64,000 nucleotides of DNA from an uncultured Acidobacteriota bacterium (GCA_902826685.1 CADEFT010000024.1:1-64000), one strand, 5' to 3'. Shown: positions 49,554 to 58,581, counted from the stretch's first letter. Translations and numbers: made by a program. Notes: generated by a model not told the origin, from the sequence alone.

Positions 49554-50624
49554 TTAAGAGAACTTCAGCCGCGATCCGCCATCCCACACCACTTCATCCG
49601 GCACGCCCTTGGCGGTCTGCACGAACGCGCAGTAGTCCGCCGTCACCGTCTTGCCCGCCGGAATCCATCGATACCCCGGCACACCCCACAGCGATCCCCG
49701 TTCGATCATTTGCTTCCGTGTTTCGGGCATCGGCGAGGCGCCAAACTCCATGCCGCGCGTCATCGTACGGCCGTTCCACGGCGCCTGCTTCCGGGCGTGG
49801 TTTTCCTCCCAAATGCCGATCCACGGGAAATCGGAGCGGCTCCAGACATAGCCGCAGAGTAGGCTCGACGAGGGCGACCAGGCGGCGAAGAACGCCTGCT
49901 CCCGGTGCGGATCGAGCAGGTGGGCCGTGTAGCCGCCCGAGGCTTCGGCGGAAGGATAGACGCGCAGATCGAGCGTGCCGCCGCGCTTTAGCGGAGCGTT
50001 GGGCCAATCGAAATCCGCACCGGTCTTGTAGGGTCCGAACTCGCCGGCGAAATCCGTTTCAAAAACGCGCGAGCGGGTCGCGGGCATTCGAAATAAGGTC
50101 CGCCCGCGTTCGAGAAACGGCGGTCCGAGCGTAGCGTGCTGCGTCCACGCCGAAGGATAGTCGTGCGCGGAGCGATTGGTCACGCTCTCGGTGATCAGCG
50201 CGATCGAATCCCGCAGGCGGATGCGCCTTTCGAAATCGAGCCGGGCCAGGGGGAAAGAAGCTTTGGCGATCAGCTCGCCGCCGGAGACGGTGATGGCATA
50301 AGGGGCGACGGAAGACTCGCCATGCACGGTCAATCCCGCCGCCGCTTCGGTGGCCGACGGTCCGCCGAACACATCCAGGCAAAGGTTGTGGCCCATGATG
50401 CCCGCCAGAAGCTTCGCTTCCGAATCGTCGCCGTACTGCTTGTTGGTGGCGCGATCGAATCGCGAAGGCTCGATGGAGGGCCAGGGCGGGTTCCACATCG
50501 GGTTGACCTTCGACGCCTTGTGCGTGAGCTCGGCGATGTGTCCGCCCTCCACCAGCATGGTGACGCGGAGCAAGTCGTTTTCAATCGCCACGGCGCGGCG
50601 GTTGCGATACTGGAATTCGGCCAT
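49554..50624 (-). CDS. Galactose-mutarotase-fold protein
   Basis: The 356-residue product is predicted to have the beta-sandwich of aldose-1-epimerase/galactose mutarotase-like proteins. NDLLRVTMLVEGGHIAELTHKAS resembles the family's N-terminus, and GIMGHNLCLDVFGGPS contributes a His; TQHATLGPPFL is the usual second His region, near a substrate site. No signal peptide is seen. It may bind or epimerise a sugar; some members are only carbohydrate-binding. I choose ATG 50624, where homology begins; earlier in-frame starts lie in the divergent gene. TATATT is ten bases upstream of the ATG. Confidence 0.72.
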   Translation of the reverse strand: MAEFQYRNRRAVAIENDLLRVTMLVEGGHIAELTHKASKVNPMWNPPWPSIEPSRFDRATNKQYGDDSEAKLLAGIMGHNLCLDVFGGPSATEAAAGLTVHGESSVAPYAITVSGGELIAKASFPLARLDFERRIRLRDSIALITESVTNRSAHDYPSAWTQHATLGPPFLERGRTLFRMPATRSRVFETDFAGEFGPYKTGADFDWPNAPLKRGGTLDLRVYPSAEASGGYTAHLLDPHREQAFFAAWSPSSSLLCGYVWSRSDFPWIGIWEENHARKQAPWNGRTMTRGMEFGASPMPETRKQMIERGSLWGVPGYRWIPAGKTVTADYCAFVQTAKGVPDEVVWDGGSRLKFS

Positions 50625-50636
50625 CTCGTCAGCCAA

Positions 50637-50642
50637 TATAAT
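50637..50642 (+). promoter_or_regulatory. Putative -10 element (TATAAT) for the secreted-unknown/MFS operon
   Basis: A perfect consensus TATAAT hexamer lies 16 bases before the ATG at 50659, with CAGGAG as Shine-Dalgarno in between. It sits in the 34-bp divergent gap with the mutarotase-fold gene. A -35 element is not recognisable at the normal distance. Confidence 0.4.
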
Positions 50643-50658
50643 TCGAACAGGAGCCCCG

Positions 50659-51252
50659 ATGCACCTGGCCCTGCTGGCATTGCTCGCGTTCGCGCAGAAT
50701 TTTTGGGAGACCAAGCCGGTCCGGCAATGGTCCGATGAGCAGTTGCTCGACATGCTCACCGAGTCGCCGTGGGCGCAGACGACCACGCTGCGCGAGGGCT
50801 CGCCGCTGCCGGTCTACCTGGCCACCGCCAAGCCCGTGCGCGACGCCGAAGGCGAGTGGATGCGGCGGTACACGGCGAAGCTCCAGCAGAAGAAAATTCC
50901 GTTGGGCAGCGACAATTCGAAGCTCGAATACGAAGCGTTCCTCAAAGAGAACGAGGGAAAAGTGGTCGTGCTTGGCATTCGCAATCCCGATCTGAAGGCG
51001 CTCGCGCAGGCCGAAGAATCGAAGTCGATGGAAGAGGAATCGTTCCTCAAGGTGGGACGCAAGAAGATCAAGATGACAGGCCACTTTCCGCCCGGCGAAT
51101 CGGACCCGGTGCTGCGGCTGGTGTTCCCGCGTCCGCCGGAAACGGTGAAGGAAATCACCTTCGAACTCTACCTTCCGGGCGTCACAGGACCTTACCGAGC
51201 CGTGACGTTCCGGCTCAAGGATCTGGTGTTCGAAGGCAAGACGGAGATGTGA
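50659..51252 (+). CDS. Secreted protein of unknown function
   Basis: The 197-residue product has a very short hydrophobic leader (MHLALLALLAFAQ) and begins its mature part with WETKPVRQWSDEQLLDMLTESPWAQTTTL, a pattern seen in many uncharacterised Acidobacteriota secreted proteins. A middle region is charged and helical (KLEYEAFLKENEG), and the end is beta-rich (ITFELYLPGVTGPYRAVTFRL). No catalytic motif is visible. CAGGAG five bases upstream supports the start at 50659. It is followed by the MFS transporter gene 16 bp downstream. Confidence 0.7.
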   Translation: MHLALLALLAFAQNFWETKPVRQWSDEQLLDMLTESPWAQTTTLREGSPLPVYLATAKPVRDAEGEWMRRYTAKLQQKKIPLGSDNSKLEYEAFLKENEGKVVVLGIRNPDLKALAQAEESKSMEEESFLKVGRKKIKMTGHFPPGESDPVLRLVFPRPPETVKEITFELYLPGVTGPYRAVTFRLKDLVFEGKTEM

Positions 51253-51268
51253 TAAGCTTTGCGGAATC

Positions 51269-52582
51269 GTGCCAGCCCCCGACCGTCTGAAGCGCGCGCT
51301 GTGGGTTCTTTTCGCCGTCAACGTCCTCAACTTCTATGACCGCCATATTTCGGGCGCCCTGGCCGAACCCATCCGCAGGGAATTTCAGCTAAGCGATACC
51401 GAACTCGGCCTGCTGGGCAGCGCCTTCATCTGGCTGTACGCGCTGGTGGGCGTTCCGCTTGGGCGCATGGCCGATACGATGAGCCGCAAGAAACTGCTTG
51501 CGGGCGGCATCGCCGTCTGGAGCGCGCTTACCGCCTTCAACGGCGCGGCGCGAAGCTTTTCGATGCTGATGGTCTCGCGCCTGGGCGTGGCGGTGGGTGA
51601 AGCGGCGTGCGCGCCCGCGGCCACCAGTTGGCTGGGCGATCTGTTCCCGGCCTCGCAGCGTTCGAAGGCGCTTTCGACCTTCATGCTGGGCGTGCCGGTG
51701 GGCGGCGCGTTGAGCTATTTTCTCAGCGGCCCATTGGCGCAGTATTTCGGATGGCGCACGGCGATGGTGATGGCCGCCGCTCCCGCCCTGCTGCTGATTC
51801 CGCTCCTGCTTTCGCTGCCCGAACCCGAGCGGGGCGCGGCCGAAAGTTCACCGCAAGCGGCCGGCTCCGGCTCGATGTGGAGCGTCCTGCGCATTCCCAC
51901 GCTGTGGTGGATCATCTTCTCCGGCGCGCTGCTGAATTTCAATATGTATGCCTTCGGGCATTTCCTTCCCGCGTTTTTCAGCCGCGTGCATGGTTTGACG
52001 CTCGCGCAATCGGGCGTGGCGACTGGCTTCGTTTACGCGATCGGCGGCGTGGGCGGCGGATTGCTGGCGGGCAGGCTCGGCGACGCCATCATCGGCAGGA
52101 GGCGCGATGGCCGCTTGTACCTCGGCGCGCTGTTCGCGCTGGCCACGGCGCCCGTAGCCTTTCTGGGCATCCGGCAGGAGAGTGGATTCTTCTGGGTGGC
52201 GCTGGTGCTGCTCGGTCTCGCCTACGCGGGCTGCAACACCTACTATGGTTTCGTCTACCCGTCGATTCAGGACATCGTGCCGCCCGCGCAGCGCGGCACG
52301 ACGATGGCGGTCTATTTCATGGCGATGTATCTGTTGGGCGCCAGCTTCGGACCGCTGCTCACAGGCCGGCTCAGCGACTGGCGGGCGCGCGTGGCCGCCG
52401 ACGCCGCCGGGTCGGCCGCGATCGAGGAGAAGTTCCGCGCCATCGGATTGCAGGAAGCGATGCTCATCATCCCTGTGCTGGCCATCGGGCTGGCGTTCGT
52501 GCTTTGGGCCGGCTCGCGCACCATCCGCCGCGACATCGCCCGGCGTGAAACGGGGACGAAGCCGGAAACGGTGCTAGCGTAG
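51269..52582 (+). CDS. MFS transporter
   Basis: The 437-residue protein has about 12 membrane segments and Major Facilitator motifs: the loop 2-3 motif GVPLGRMADTMSRKKLL, then FSMLMVSRLGVAVGEAACAPAATSWLGDLFP. The shape resembles Spinster-like or hexuronate/sialate-like transporters. It starts at GTG 51269. The substrate is unknown, but neighbours on the same strand are secreted unknowns, not enzymes, so no pathway can be inferred. Its stop is four bases before the next gene's ATG. Confidence 0.9.
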   Translation: MPAPDRLKRALWVLFAVNVLNFYDRHISGALAEPIRREFQLSDTELGLLGSAFIWLYALVGVPLGRMADTMSRKKLLAGGIAVWSALTAFNGAARSFSMLMVSRLGVAVGEAACAPAATSWLGDLFPASQRSKALSTFMLGVPVGGALSYFLSGPLAQYFGWRTAMVMAAAPALLLIPLLLSLPEPERGAAESSPQAAGSGSMWSVLRIPTLWWIIFSGALLNFNMYAFGHFLPAFFSRVHGLTLAQSGVATGFVYAIGGVGGGLLAGRLGDAIIGRRRDGRLYLGALFALATAPVAFLGIRQESGFFWVALVLLGLAYAGCNTYYGFVYPSIQDIVPPAQRGTTMAVYFMAMYLLGASFGPLLTGRLSDWRARVAADAAGSAAIEEKFRAIGLQEAMLIIPVLAIGLAFVLWAGSRTIRRDIARRETGTKPETVLA

Positions 52583-52586
52583 CGGA

Positions 52587-53396
52587 ATGCGCCTGTTCGC
52601 ATGGCTGCTGCTGGCGGCGCCCGGGTTCGGCCAGCGGATCGATGTATACTCCGAGTTCCGGCGGCTGAACGCCAAGGGCGCGATGCTCGATGCCGACCAG
52701 GGCGGCAAACCACGTGAAATTCTTTCACCGGCGCTGATCCGCAACGGATGGCATTCCTATCACGTGGTGGTGACGGTGCAAACGGGCCGCGATTACGCCG
52801 TCCACGTCGTGCAGAACCCGGAGCGGCTGAGAATGCGCTTGTTCCGGGAACTGCCCGATTCTTCCGGAGCACTCGAATATCTGGAGCCGGCCAAGCTGTC
52901 CGAGCAAGGCAAGGCGGCGCGTACGCCCGACGTTTACTTGCTCGAAGTGTTCGTGCCGGCCGCCGCACCCGCGGGCCGCGTGCGGATTGAGATTCAGGTT
53001 CACGATGGGTATACCTGGGCGACCTACCCGATGGAGGCGCGCGTGTTTGCCGGGATCGTCCCCGCCCATCAGGCCACCGGGGGACGGCTGGCGGCGGTGA
53101 GGGAACCGTCGTCGGAAACGGCGCGGCTCGCCTTCCGGGAGTACGCCTGCGGCGAGGCCGCTCCATCGGCGCCGGTGCCGAGGGGCATCCGGGAGGCGAT
53201 CCGCCGCAACGCGCTGCAGGATGCGGCTCTCGCCCGAATGTTGGAGTCAAAGGCAGGCGGGCGTGAAGCCTTGTTAGCGAAACTGGCCGAGCGCGCCGGG
53301 AGCCCGCTCTGTGGCGCGGCACGGCCGCCGGCGGACCTGGGTCCGGAATGGTACCTCAGGATTCGCGACTACCTGTTCCGCGAGACTTCGCATTGA
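52587..53396 (+). CDS. Secreted protein of unknown function
   Basis: The 269-residue product has a signal peptide (MRLFAWLLLAAPGFG) and two parts: a beta-rich domain (about 20-165) with AVHVVQNPERLRMRL and RVRIEIQVHDGYTWATYPMEARVF, and a helical C-terminal part with cysteines in YACGEA and PLCGAA. No known family can be named. It is the third gene of the plus-strand operon after the MFS transporter. Its last 41 bp overlap the convergent amino-acid permease gene. Confidence 0.7.
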   Translation: MRLFAWLLLAAPGFGQRIDVYSEFRRLNAKGAMLDADQGGKPREILSPALIRNGWHSYHVVVTVQTGRDYAVHVVQNPERLRMRLFRELPDSSGALEYLEPAKLSEQGKAARTPDVYLLEVFVPAAAPAGRVRIEIQVHDGYTWATYPMEARVFAGIVPAHQATGGRLAAVREPSSETARLAFREYACGEAAPSAPVPRGIREAIRRNALQDAALARMLESKAGGREALLAKLAERAGSPLCGAARPPADLGPEWYLRIRDYLFRETSH

Positions 53397-54819
53397 ACCA
53401 CGCATAGACCGGCAGGCCGAGCAGCACGATCGCCAGACCGGGCCACGTGGTCGCGGGCCGGTACACGAACAGCACGCCCAGGATGCAGGTGGCGCCCAGA
53501 ATGTAGAGCGCGGGTACGGCGGGATAGCCGAAGGCTTTGTACGGCCGTTCGGCGCTGGGCCGCCTGCGGCGCAGGCGAAAAATCCCGGCGATCGTGAGGA
53601 TGTAAAAGATGAGCGCCGCCGAAATCACATAATCGAGCAGGTTGCCGTAGAGACTGCCATACCTGGTTCCATCGAAGGTGCGCGGCAGCACGAGAAACGC
53701 CGCCCATAGGCCTTGCAGAATCAGAGCCCATCCGGGAACGCTGGCGCCATTCAATTCCGCCGCGCGCGGGAAGAAAACGCCATCGCGCGCCATCGCGAAG
53801 TAGGCGCGCGGTCCGGAAAGAATCAAGCCGTTGATGCAGCCGAAGGTCGAGACGATGATGGCGGCGGTCATCAGGATGGTGCCGGTTCCGGGCAGAATGC
53901 GCTCCAGCGTGGCGGTGGCCACGCGATCGGACGGCGCATGCTGGATCGCTTCAAACGGCAGCACCGCCAGATAGGCGGCGTTGGCCAGCAGGTAGAGCGT
54001 GATGACCGTGCCGGTACCTAGGGCGAGCGACATCGGGATGTTGCGCTTCGGGTTCATCACTTCGCCCGCGGTGAACGTGATGTTGTTCCAGGCGTCGGCT
54101 GAAAACAGCGATCCGGTTTGCGAGAGGCAGACGGCCACGAACAGACCATACGTAGTCGCCGCGGTGAGCCCCGGCGCGACGGGATCCATGGCCCGCTGCG
54201 CCCACGGATCTGAGAAATTGCCCGCGCCTGTGCCGAGTGCGATTCCGAGGACGATCAGACCCAGCAGACCGCCGGTCTTGGCCACCGTGAACACGTTCTG
54301 AATCATCTTCCCGTACTGAAGTCCGCGGCAATTGGTGAAGGTGAGCACCGCGATGACGGCGATGCCCAGCAGTTGCGCCGTGCTGAGCGACACCGCGTAG
54401 CCAGTGGAAAGGTGCAACGGTGGAACGATGTAGTTGGTTTCGGAGATCGACGGGACGAAAAGGCCGGTGAAGCGCGCGAACGCAACCGCCACGGCGGCGA
54501 TGGTGCCGGTCTGGATCACCAGAAAAAGCGTCCAGCCGTAGAGGAAGCCCCACAAGGGCGAGAAGGCTTCGCGGAGGTAAAGGTATTGCCCGCCGGCCCG
54601 CGGCATCATCGATGCCAGCTCGCCGTAGCTGAGCGCTCCGGTGACGGTTAGAATTCCGGTGACCAGCCACACGCCCAGCAGCCATCCGGGGCTGCCCACC
54701 TGGCGCGAAATCTCGGCCGGCACGATGAAAATGCCGGAGCCGATCATCGATCCGATGACCAGCATGGTGGAATCGAGCAGGCCGAGTTGCCGCTGAAATC
54801 CGGGTTCGGGAGCCGCCAT
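53356..54819 (-). CDS. Amino acid/polyamine permease (APC superfamily)
   Basis: The 487-residue membrane protein has about 12 segments and the APC signature near the N-terminus, MLVIGSMIGSGIFIVPAEI, then ALSYGELASMMPRAGGQYLYLREAFSP. It probably imports amino acids or exchanges them. I choose ATG 54819: upstream in-frame starts run through the divergent cytochrome gene, and TACAAT lies six bases before this ATG. Its 3' end overlaps the secreted unknown gene by 41 bp. Confidence 0.92.
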   Translation of the reverse strand: MAAPEPGFQRQLGLLDSTMLVIGSMIGSGIFIVPAEISRQVGSPGWLLGVWLVTGILTVTGALSYGELASMMPRAGGQYLYLREAFSPLWGFLYGWTLFLVIQTGTIAAVAVAFARFTGLFVPSISETNYIVPPLHLSTGYAVSLSTAQLLGIAVIAVLTFTNCRGLQYGKMIQNVFTVAKTGGLLGLIVLGIALGTGAGNFSDPWAQRAMDPVAPGLTAATTYGLFVAVCLSQTGSLFSADAWNNITFTAGEVMNPKRNIPMSLALGTGTVITLYLLANAAYLAVLPFEAIQHAPSDRVATATLERILPGTGTILMTAAIIVSTFGCINGLILSGPRAYFAMARDGVFFPRAAELNGASVPGWALILQGLWAAFLVLPRTFDGTRYGSLYGNLLDYVISAALIFYILTIAGIFRLRRRRPSAERPYKAFGYPAVPALYILGATCILGVLFVYRPATTWPGLAIVLLGLPVYAWFNAKSRGTGSRES

Positions 54820-54825
54820 CAGGCA

Positions 54826-54831
54826 ATTGTA
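54826..54831 (-). promoter_or_regulatory. Putative -10 element (TACAAT) of the permease gene, leaderless geometry
   Basis: On the minus strand TACAAT is followed by TGCCTG and then ATG, a six-base gap that would put the transcription start on the start codon. On the plus strand TAAAAT (54838-54843) is nine bases before the divergent cytochrome ATG. Both promoters sit in a 33-bp gap. Confidence 0.4.
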
Positions 54832-54852
54832 CAGTGATAAAATGACGCGGCT

Positions 54853-55617
54853 ATGTCCAGATTCCTTGTTGCTCTCTGGGCCCTGGCGCTGGCGGCTCAG
54901 ACCGATGAGGTCCGCAACCCGCGCACATCGCCCGCCGACGTGGCGCAAGGCGAGAAGACGTTCCGCTCGCATTGCTCGCCCTGCCACGGATTCAAGGGCG
55001 ATGGCGGCCGCGGACCCAATCTCGCCAACGGTGTCTTCTATCACGGCTCCTCCGATGCCGACCTGCTGCGCAATATTTCCGATGGCATCGCGGGCACCGA
55101 AATGCCGGGCCTGTTCTACTCGCCCGACCGCGTGTGGCAGGTGGTCGCCTACCTGCGATCGCTGAATGCGGCTTCCCGCCCGGCCTCGGCTGAAGGCGCG
55201 GCGCAGGGCATGGCGCTGTTCAAGTCCAAGGGTTGCGTAAACTGCCATCGCATCGCGGGGGAGGGCGGGCGCATGGGTCCCGACCTTTCCGAGATCGGGA
55301 AGACCCGGTCGGTTGAGCACTTGCGCCAGGCGATCGTCGATCCCAATGCCGACGTCCGCCAGCGTTATTGGTTCATCTCCGCCACCGACGCTTCGGGCAA
55401 AGCGGTCGAAGGCTATCTGATGAACGAAGACACCTACACCGTGCAGTTCCTCGACATGGGGCAGCGGTTGCAGTCCTTACCGAAGGCGGGGCTGCGCGGC
55501 TACAAGGTGGATAAGGCGTCGAAGATGCCTTCTTTCCGCGACAAGCTCACGGGCGGGGAGGTTACGCAACTGGCCGGTTATCTTTCGACATTGAGGCCGG
55601 CGGGAGGCGCACGATGA
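54853..55617 (+). CDS. Diheme c-type cytochrome
   Basis: The 254-residue periplasmic protein has a signal peptide (ending LALAAQ) and two class I cytochrome c domains with heme sites CSPCH (41-45) and CVNCH (128-132). Met ligands are likely in GTEMPG and KMPSFRDKL. It overlaps the PQQ dehydrogenase gene by ATGA, so it is the natural electron acceptor of that enzyme. The 16 kDa-type second domain resembles those appended to Planctomycetes/Acidobacteriota dehydrogenases. TAAAAT is nine bases upstream of the ATG. Confidence 0.92.
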   Translation: MSRFLVALWALALAAQTDEVRNPRTSPADVAQGEKTFRSHCSPCHGFKGDGGRGPNLANGVFYHGSSDADLLRNISDGIAGTEMPGLFYSPDRVWQVVAYLRSLNAASRPASAEGAAQGMALFKSKGCVNCHRIAGEGGRMGPDLSEIGKTRSVEHLRQAIVDPNADVRQRYWFISATDASGKAVEGYLMNEDTYTVQFLDMGQRLQSLPKAGLRGYKVDKASKMPSFRDKLTGGEVTQLAGYLSTLRPAGGAR

Positions 55618-57197
55618 AACTCGTATTCTGCATTCTGGCCGCGCTGCCTCTTCCGGCGCAGGTGACCTATGAGCGGTTGTTGAACGCGCCGAAAGAGCCC
55701 GGCAACTGGCTGATGTACTCCGGCCGCTATTCCGGCTGGCGCTACAGCGACCTGACCCAGATCAATCAGACCAACGTTTCGCGCCTGAAAACGAAGTGGG
55801 TTTATCAGATGCCCACCACGCATTTGGTGGAGACGACTCCGCTGGTGGCCGATGGCGTGATGTACTTCACGGAGCCGCCTTCGAACGTGGTGGCCGTCGA
55901 TGCGGAGACCGGCAAGCAGTTCTGGCGCTACCGCCGGGCCACTCCGCAAAAGGTGAACGTTTGTTGCGGGCAGGTGAATCGCGGGGTCGCGCTGGCCGAG
56001 GACCGCGTGTTCGTGGGCACCGTGGATGCGCACCTGGTGGCGCTCGACGCCAAGACGGGCGCGGTGCTGTGGGACGTGGAGGTGGCCGATTACACCAAGG
56101 GCTACTCGGTTACCGTCGCGCCGCTGGTGGTGAAGGACATGGTGATCTGCGGCATCGCGGGCGGAGAATACGGCATTCGCGGATTCCTCGACGCTTACGA
56201 CCTCAAGACGGGGAAGCGGCGCTGGCGGTTCTATACCATTCCCGCGCCCGGCGACAAAGGCAGCGAAACGTGGTCGGGCGATGCGTGGAAGACCGGCGGC
56301 GGCTCCACGTGGGTGACCGGCGCCTTCGACCCGGAACAGAACCTCATCATCTGGGGGACCGGTAACCCGTCGCCCGATTGGAACGGCGATGTACGGCCCG
56401 GGGACAATCTTTATTCAGATTCCGCCATCGCGCTCGACGCCGACACCGGCGCGCTCAAATGGTATTACCAGCACGTGCCGCACGATGTTCACGATTGGGA
56501 TTCGGTGCAGGTGCCCGTGCTGGTGGACGAAGAGATGCAAGGCCAGAAGCGCAAGCTGGTCTATTGGGCGCATCGCAATGCCTTCTATTACGTGCTGGAC
56601 CGCACCAACGGGAAGTTCGTTCTCGGGAAACAGTTCGCGACGCAAACCTGGGCCAAGGGCCTCGACCCCGCCACGGGCCGGCCCGTGAGGCTTCCCAATG
56701 TCGATCCCTCCCCCGAAGGCACGTACGTGTGGCCGGGCGTGCAAGGTGCCACCAACTGGTATTCGCCCAGCTACAACCCGCTGACGAAGTACTTCTATCT
56801 GGCGGTCTGGGAAAACCGCAGCGTGTATCGAAAAGGAGACCAGGAGTATTCGCCCGGCAACCGCTACATCGGCAGCGTGCCGTTGATCGACCTGCCGGAT
56901 GAGCCGGGCCATGGAGCGATCCGCGCGCTCAATCCAAAAACCGGCGAGCGGATGTGGGAGTACAAGCTTCACACCAAGCCCTGGGCCGGGCTGCTCTCCA
57001 CGGCCGGTCGCGTGGTGTTCGGCGGCAGCGACGAAGGATACATCTTCGCGCTCGATGCGGGCACCGGCAAGGAGCTGTGGCGTCAGAATACGGGCGGCAT
57101 GATCCGCGCCAATCCCATCACGTTTACCTCAAAAGGGAAACAGGTGGTGGCGATCGCCGCGGGGAATGCGATTTTCGCGTTCGACCTGATTCCTTAG
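55614..57197 (+). CDS. PQQ-dependent alcohol dehydrogenase (quinoprotein, XoxF/PedH-like metal site)
   Basis: The 527-residue periplasmic quinoprotein has a signal peptide (ending LPLPAQ), a propeller with repeats like DAETGKQFWRYRR, and the complete active site of the methanol/ethanol dehydrogenase family: vicinal cysteines CC (117-118) in VCCGQVNRG, metal-binding Glu in GGEYGIRG (E185), Asn in GTGNPSP (N251), catalytic Asp-Trp-Asp (D294, D296) in HDWDSV, and Arg in AHRNAFY (R321). The second Asp occupies the place of the extra Asp in lanthanide-dependent enzymes. It should oxidise an alcohol and pass electrons to the coupled diheme cytochrome. Its stop overlaps the convergent gene by four bases. 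No PQQ synthesis genes are in this window. Confidence 0.9.
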   Translation: MKLVFCILAALPLPAQVTYERLLNAPKEPGNWLMYSGRYSGWRYSDLTQINQTNVSRLKTKWVYQMPTTHLVETTPLVADGVMYFTEPPSNVVAVDAETGKQFWRYRRATPQKVNVCCGQVNRGVALAEDRVFVGTVDAHLVALDAKTGAVLWDVEVADYTKGYSVTVAPLVVKDMVICGIAGGEYGIRGFLDAYDLKTGKRRWRFYTIPAPGDKGSETWSGDAWKTGGGSTWVTGAFDPEQNLIIWGTGNPSPDWNGDVRPGDNLYSDSAIALDADTGALKWYYQHVPHDVHDWDSVQVPVLVDEEMQGQKRKLVYWAHRNAFYYVLDRTNGKFVLGKQFATQTWAKGLDPATGRPVRLPNVDPSPEGTYVWPGVQGATNWYSPSYNPLTKYFYLAVWENRSVYRKGDQEYSPGNRYIGSVPLIDLPDEPGHGAIRALNPKTGERMWEYKLHTKPWAGLLSTAGRVVFGGSDEGYIFALDAGTGKELWRQNTGGMIRANPITFTSKGKQVVAIAAGNAIFAFDLIP

Positions 57198-58540
57198 GGC
57201 TGCTTTCTTTTCACGCCCACGCGAGCCAGTACCTTCCGGATCGCCTGCGTCACCGTCTCTTCGACAGCCTCGGTATAAGGCCCAGGCATGCCGTAATAGA
57301 TCATGCTGCTATCGGCTTCATAGCCGCCTTCGCGCAAAATGCGGACGGTCGGGATGTAGCTCATGACGTCGTGCGTGTAGCCGGCCACGATGACGTCATG
57401 CCCGGCGAAATCGCGCTTGGTCTGCAGGCCGTAATCGACCACCACTTCGCCGCCCAGCGCCACCACGGTCAACTCGCGGCCGAGGCGGATGGCCTGCACC
57501 GGGTACGGTACGCGGCGCATCGGACGTCTCTCGTCGTAGGCACGCAGCATCTCGCGGGCGCGGCTTTTCTGGTAGACGTCGCCGGTCTGGGCTTCTTTCT
57601 CAAACTGCTCCCGCGAATGAGGCGCCACCTCCAACTCAGCGGTTACGTAGGCGGCGCGCAGATCGGGAACCACCGGCTTCATCGTGCCTTTCAGGACCTG
57701 GCCGGCCGCGGCGGCCAGTTCCTTGCCGTACCGGTCGACATGATCCACGGTGCCGCGCGGCGTGGGATTCTGATCGGCCCCGGTCAGCATCAGGAACATC
57801 GCCTGCACGCCGGGCTGCATGGCCTCGAAAGCGATCTGCGCGGCGCCGGCGTAATCGCCGCTGATCTCATAGTTGGTACCGCCGAGCGTCGTGTTATGAC
57901 AGGCGTAGCCGAACAGCGCCGCGCGCAGCTTGCCGTCGGGGCCGCGCACGGCGATCACCGGCACATCGTGATCGATAGGTTTGACGGGCGCCTGTCCCGG
58001 CGGCAGCTTCGGATTACGGCGGTTGGCGGCAAAGCCCGCGCTGCCATGGCCGATCGAAAGGCGCGCGGGCTTCAAATCGCCGAGCGACGCGCCAATCACG
58101 GCCACCAGATCGTTTGTGAGTTTCACCGCGTAATCCTCCACAGCCTGGCGCTGCGGCTCATCGAGGAAATACATGGTCATCAGGTTGGGCCGGACGGCCG
58201 GTCCGGCGTGGGTGTGCGAGGAATTCATCAGCAGCCGCGACCGCTCGATGCCGTATTCCTTCAACACGCGCCCGGCCACCAGGTCGGAGATCTGCCGGGG
58301 AAGGCCGATCAGGTCGGTGGTGACGATCACCGCCTTGCCGCGGCGGCCATCCTCGATGGCGATGGCTTTTGCCCAAAGCCGCTGCGCCACCGCCTGCGAA
58401 GGCTTGGTGCGCCCCGCGTATCCGGAAAGCCATGTCGGCTGGCGGGGCGTGATGTCGAGCCTGGCCAGCCCCACGTTCAGATCGCGCGCCGATGCCGTAC
58501 CCGCGAACGAGGAAAGGAGGAATATCGAAATTAGCGTCAT
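57194..58540 (-). CDS. Neutral-ceramidase-N-terminal-like hydrolase, secreted
   Basis: The 448-residue protein has a signal peptide (ISIFLLSSFAGTASA) and a neutral/alkaline non-lysosomal ceramidase fold. DLNVGLARLDITPRQPTWLSGY opens the domain, and zinc-binding His are in SSHTHAGP (108-114) and YACHNTTL (H215). The usual catalytic Ser region (GDVSP-like in ceramidases) reads TGADQNPTPRG, so Ser is not at that place. It may hydrolyse another amide or ester. It is divergent from the second TonB receptor (41 bp) and overlaps the PQQ dehydrogenase stop. Confidence 0.85.
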   Translation of the reverse strand: MTLISIFLLSSFAGTASARDLNVGLARLDITPRQPTWLSGYAGRTKPSQAVAQRLWAKAIAIEDGRRGKAVIVTTDLIGLPRQISDLVAGRVLKEYGIERSRLLMNSSHTHAGPAVRPNLMTMYFLDEPQRQAVEDYAVKLTNDLVAVIGASLGDLKPARLSIGHGSAGFAANRRNPKLPPGQAPVKPIDHDVPVIAVRGPDGKLRAALFGYACHNTTLGGTNYEISGDYAGAAQIAFEAMQPGVQAMFLMLTGADQNPTPRGTVDHVDRYGKELAAAAGQVLKGTMKPVVPDLRAAYVTAELEVAPHSREQFEKEAQTGDVYQKSRAREMLRAYDERRPMRRVPYPVQAIRLGRELTVVALGGEVVVDYGLQTKRDFAGHDVIVAGYTHDVMSYIPTVRILREGGYEADSSMIYYGMPGPYTEAVEETVTQAIRKVLARVGVKRKQP

Positions 58541-58581
58541 AATGAGATAACGTTCTTCAAAGGTAAGGACTCTTCAATCTT

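Noticed and set aside
54820..55320. N-terminal extension of the permease frame across the cytochrome gene
   Set aside because: The extension is antisense to the diheme cytochrome and has no homology. The APC fold begins right after ATG 54819.
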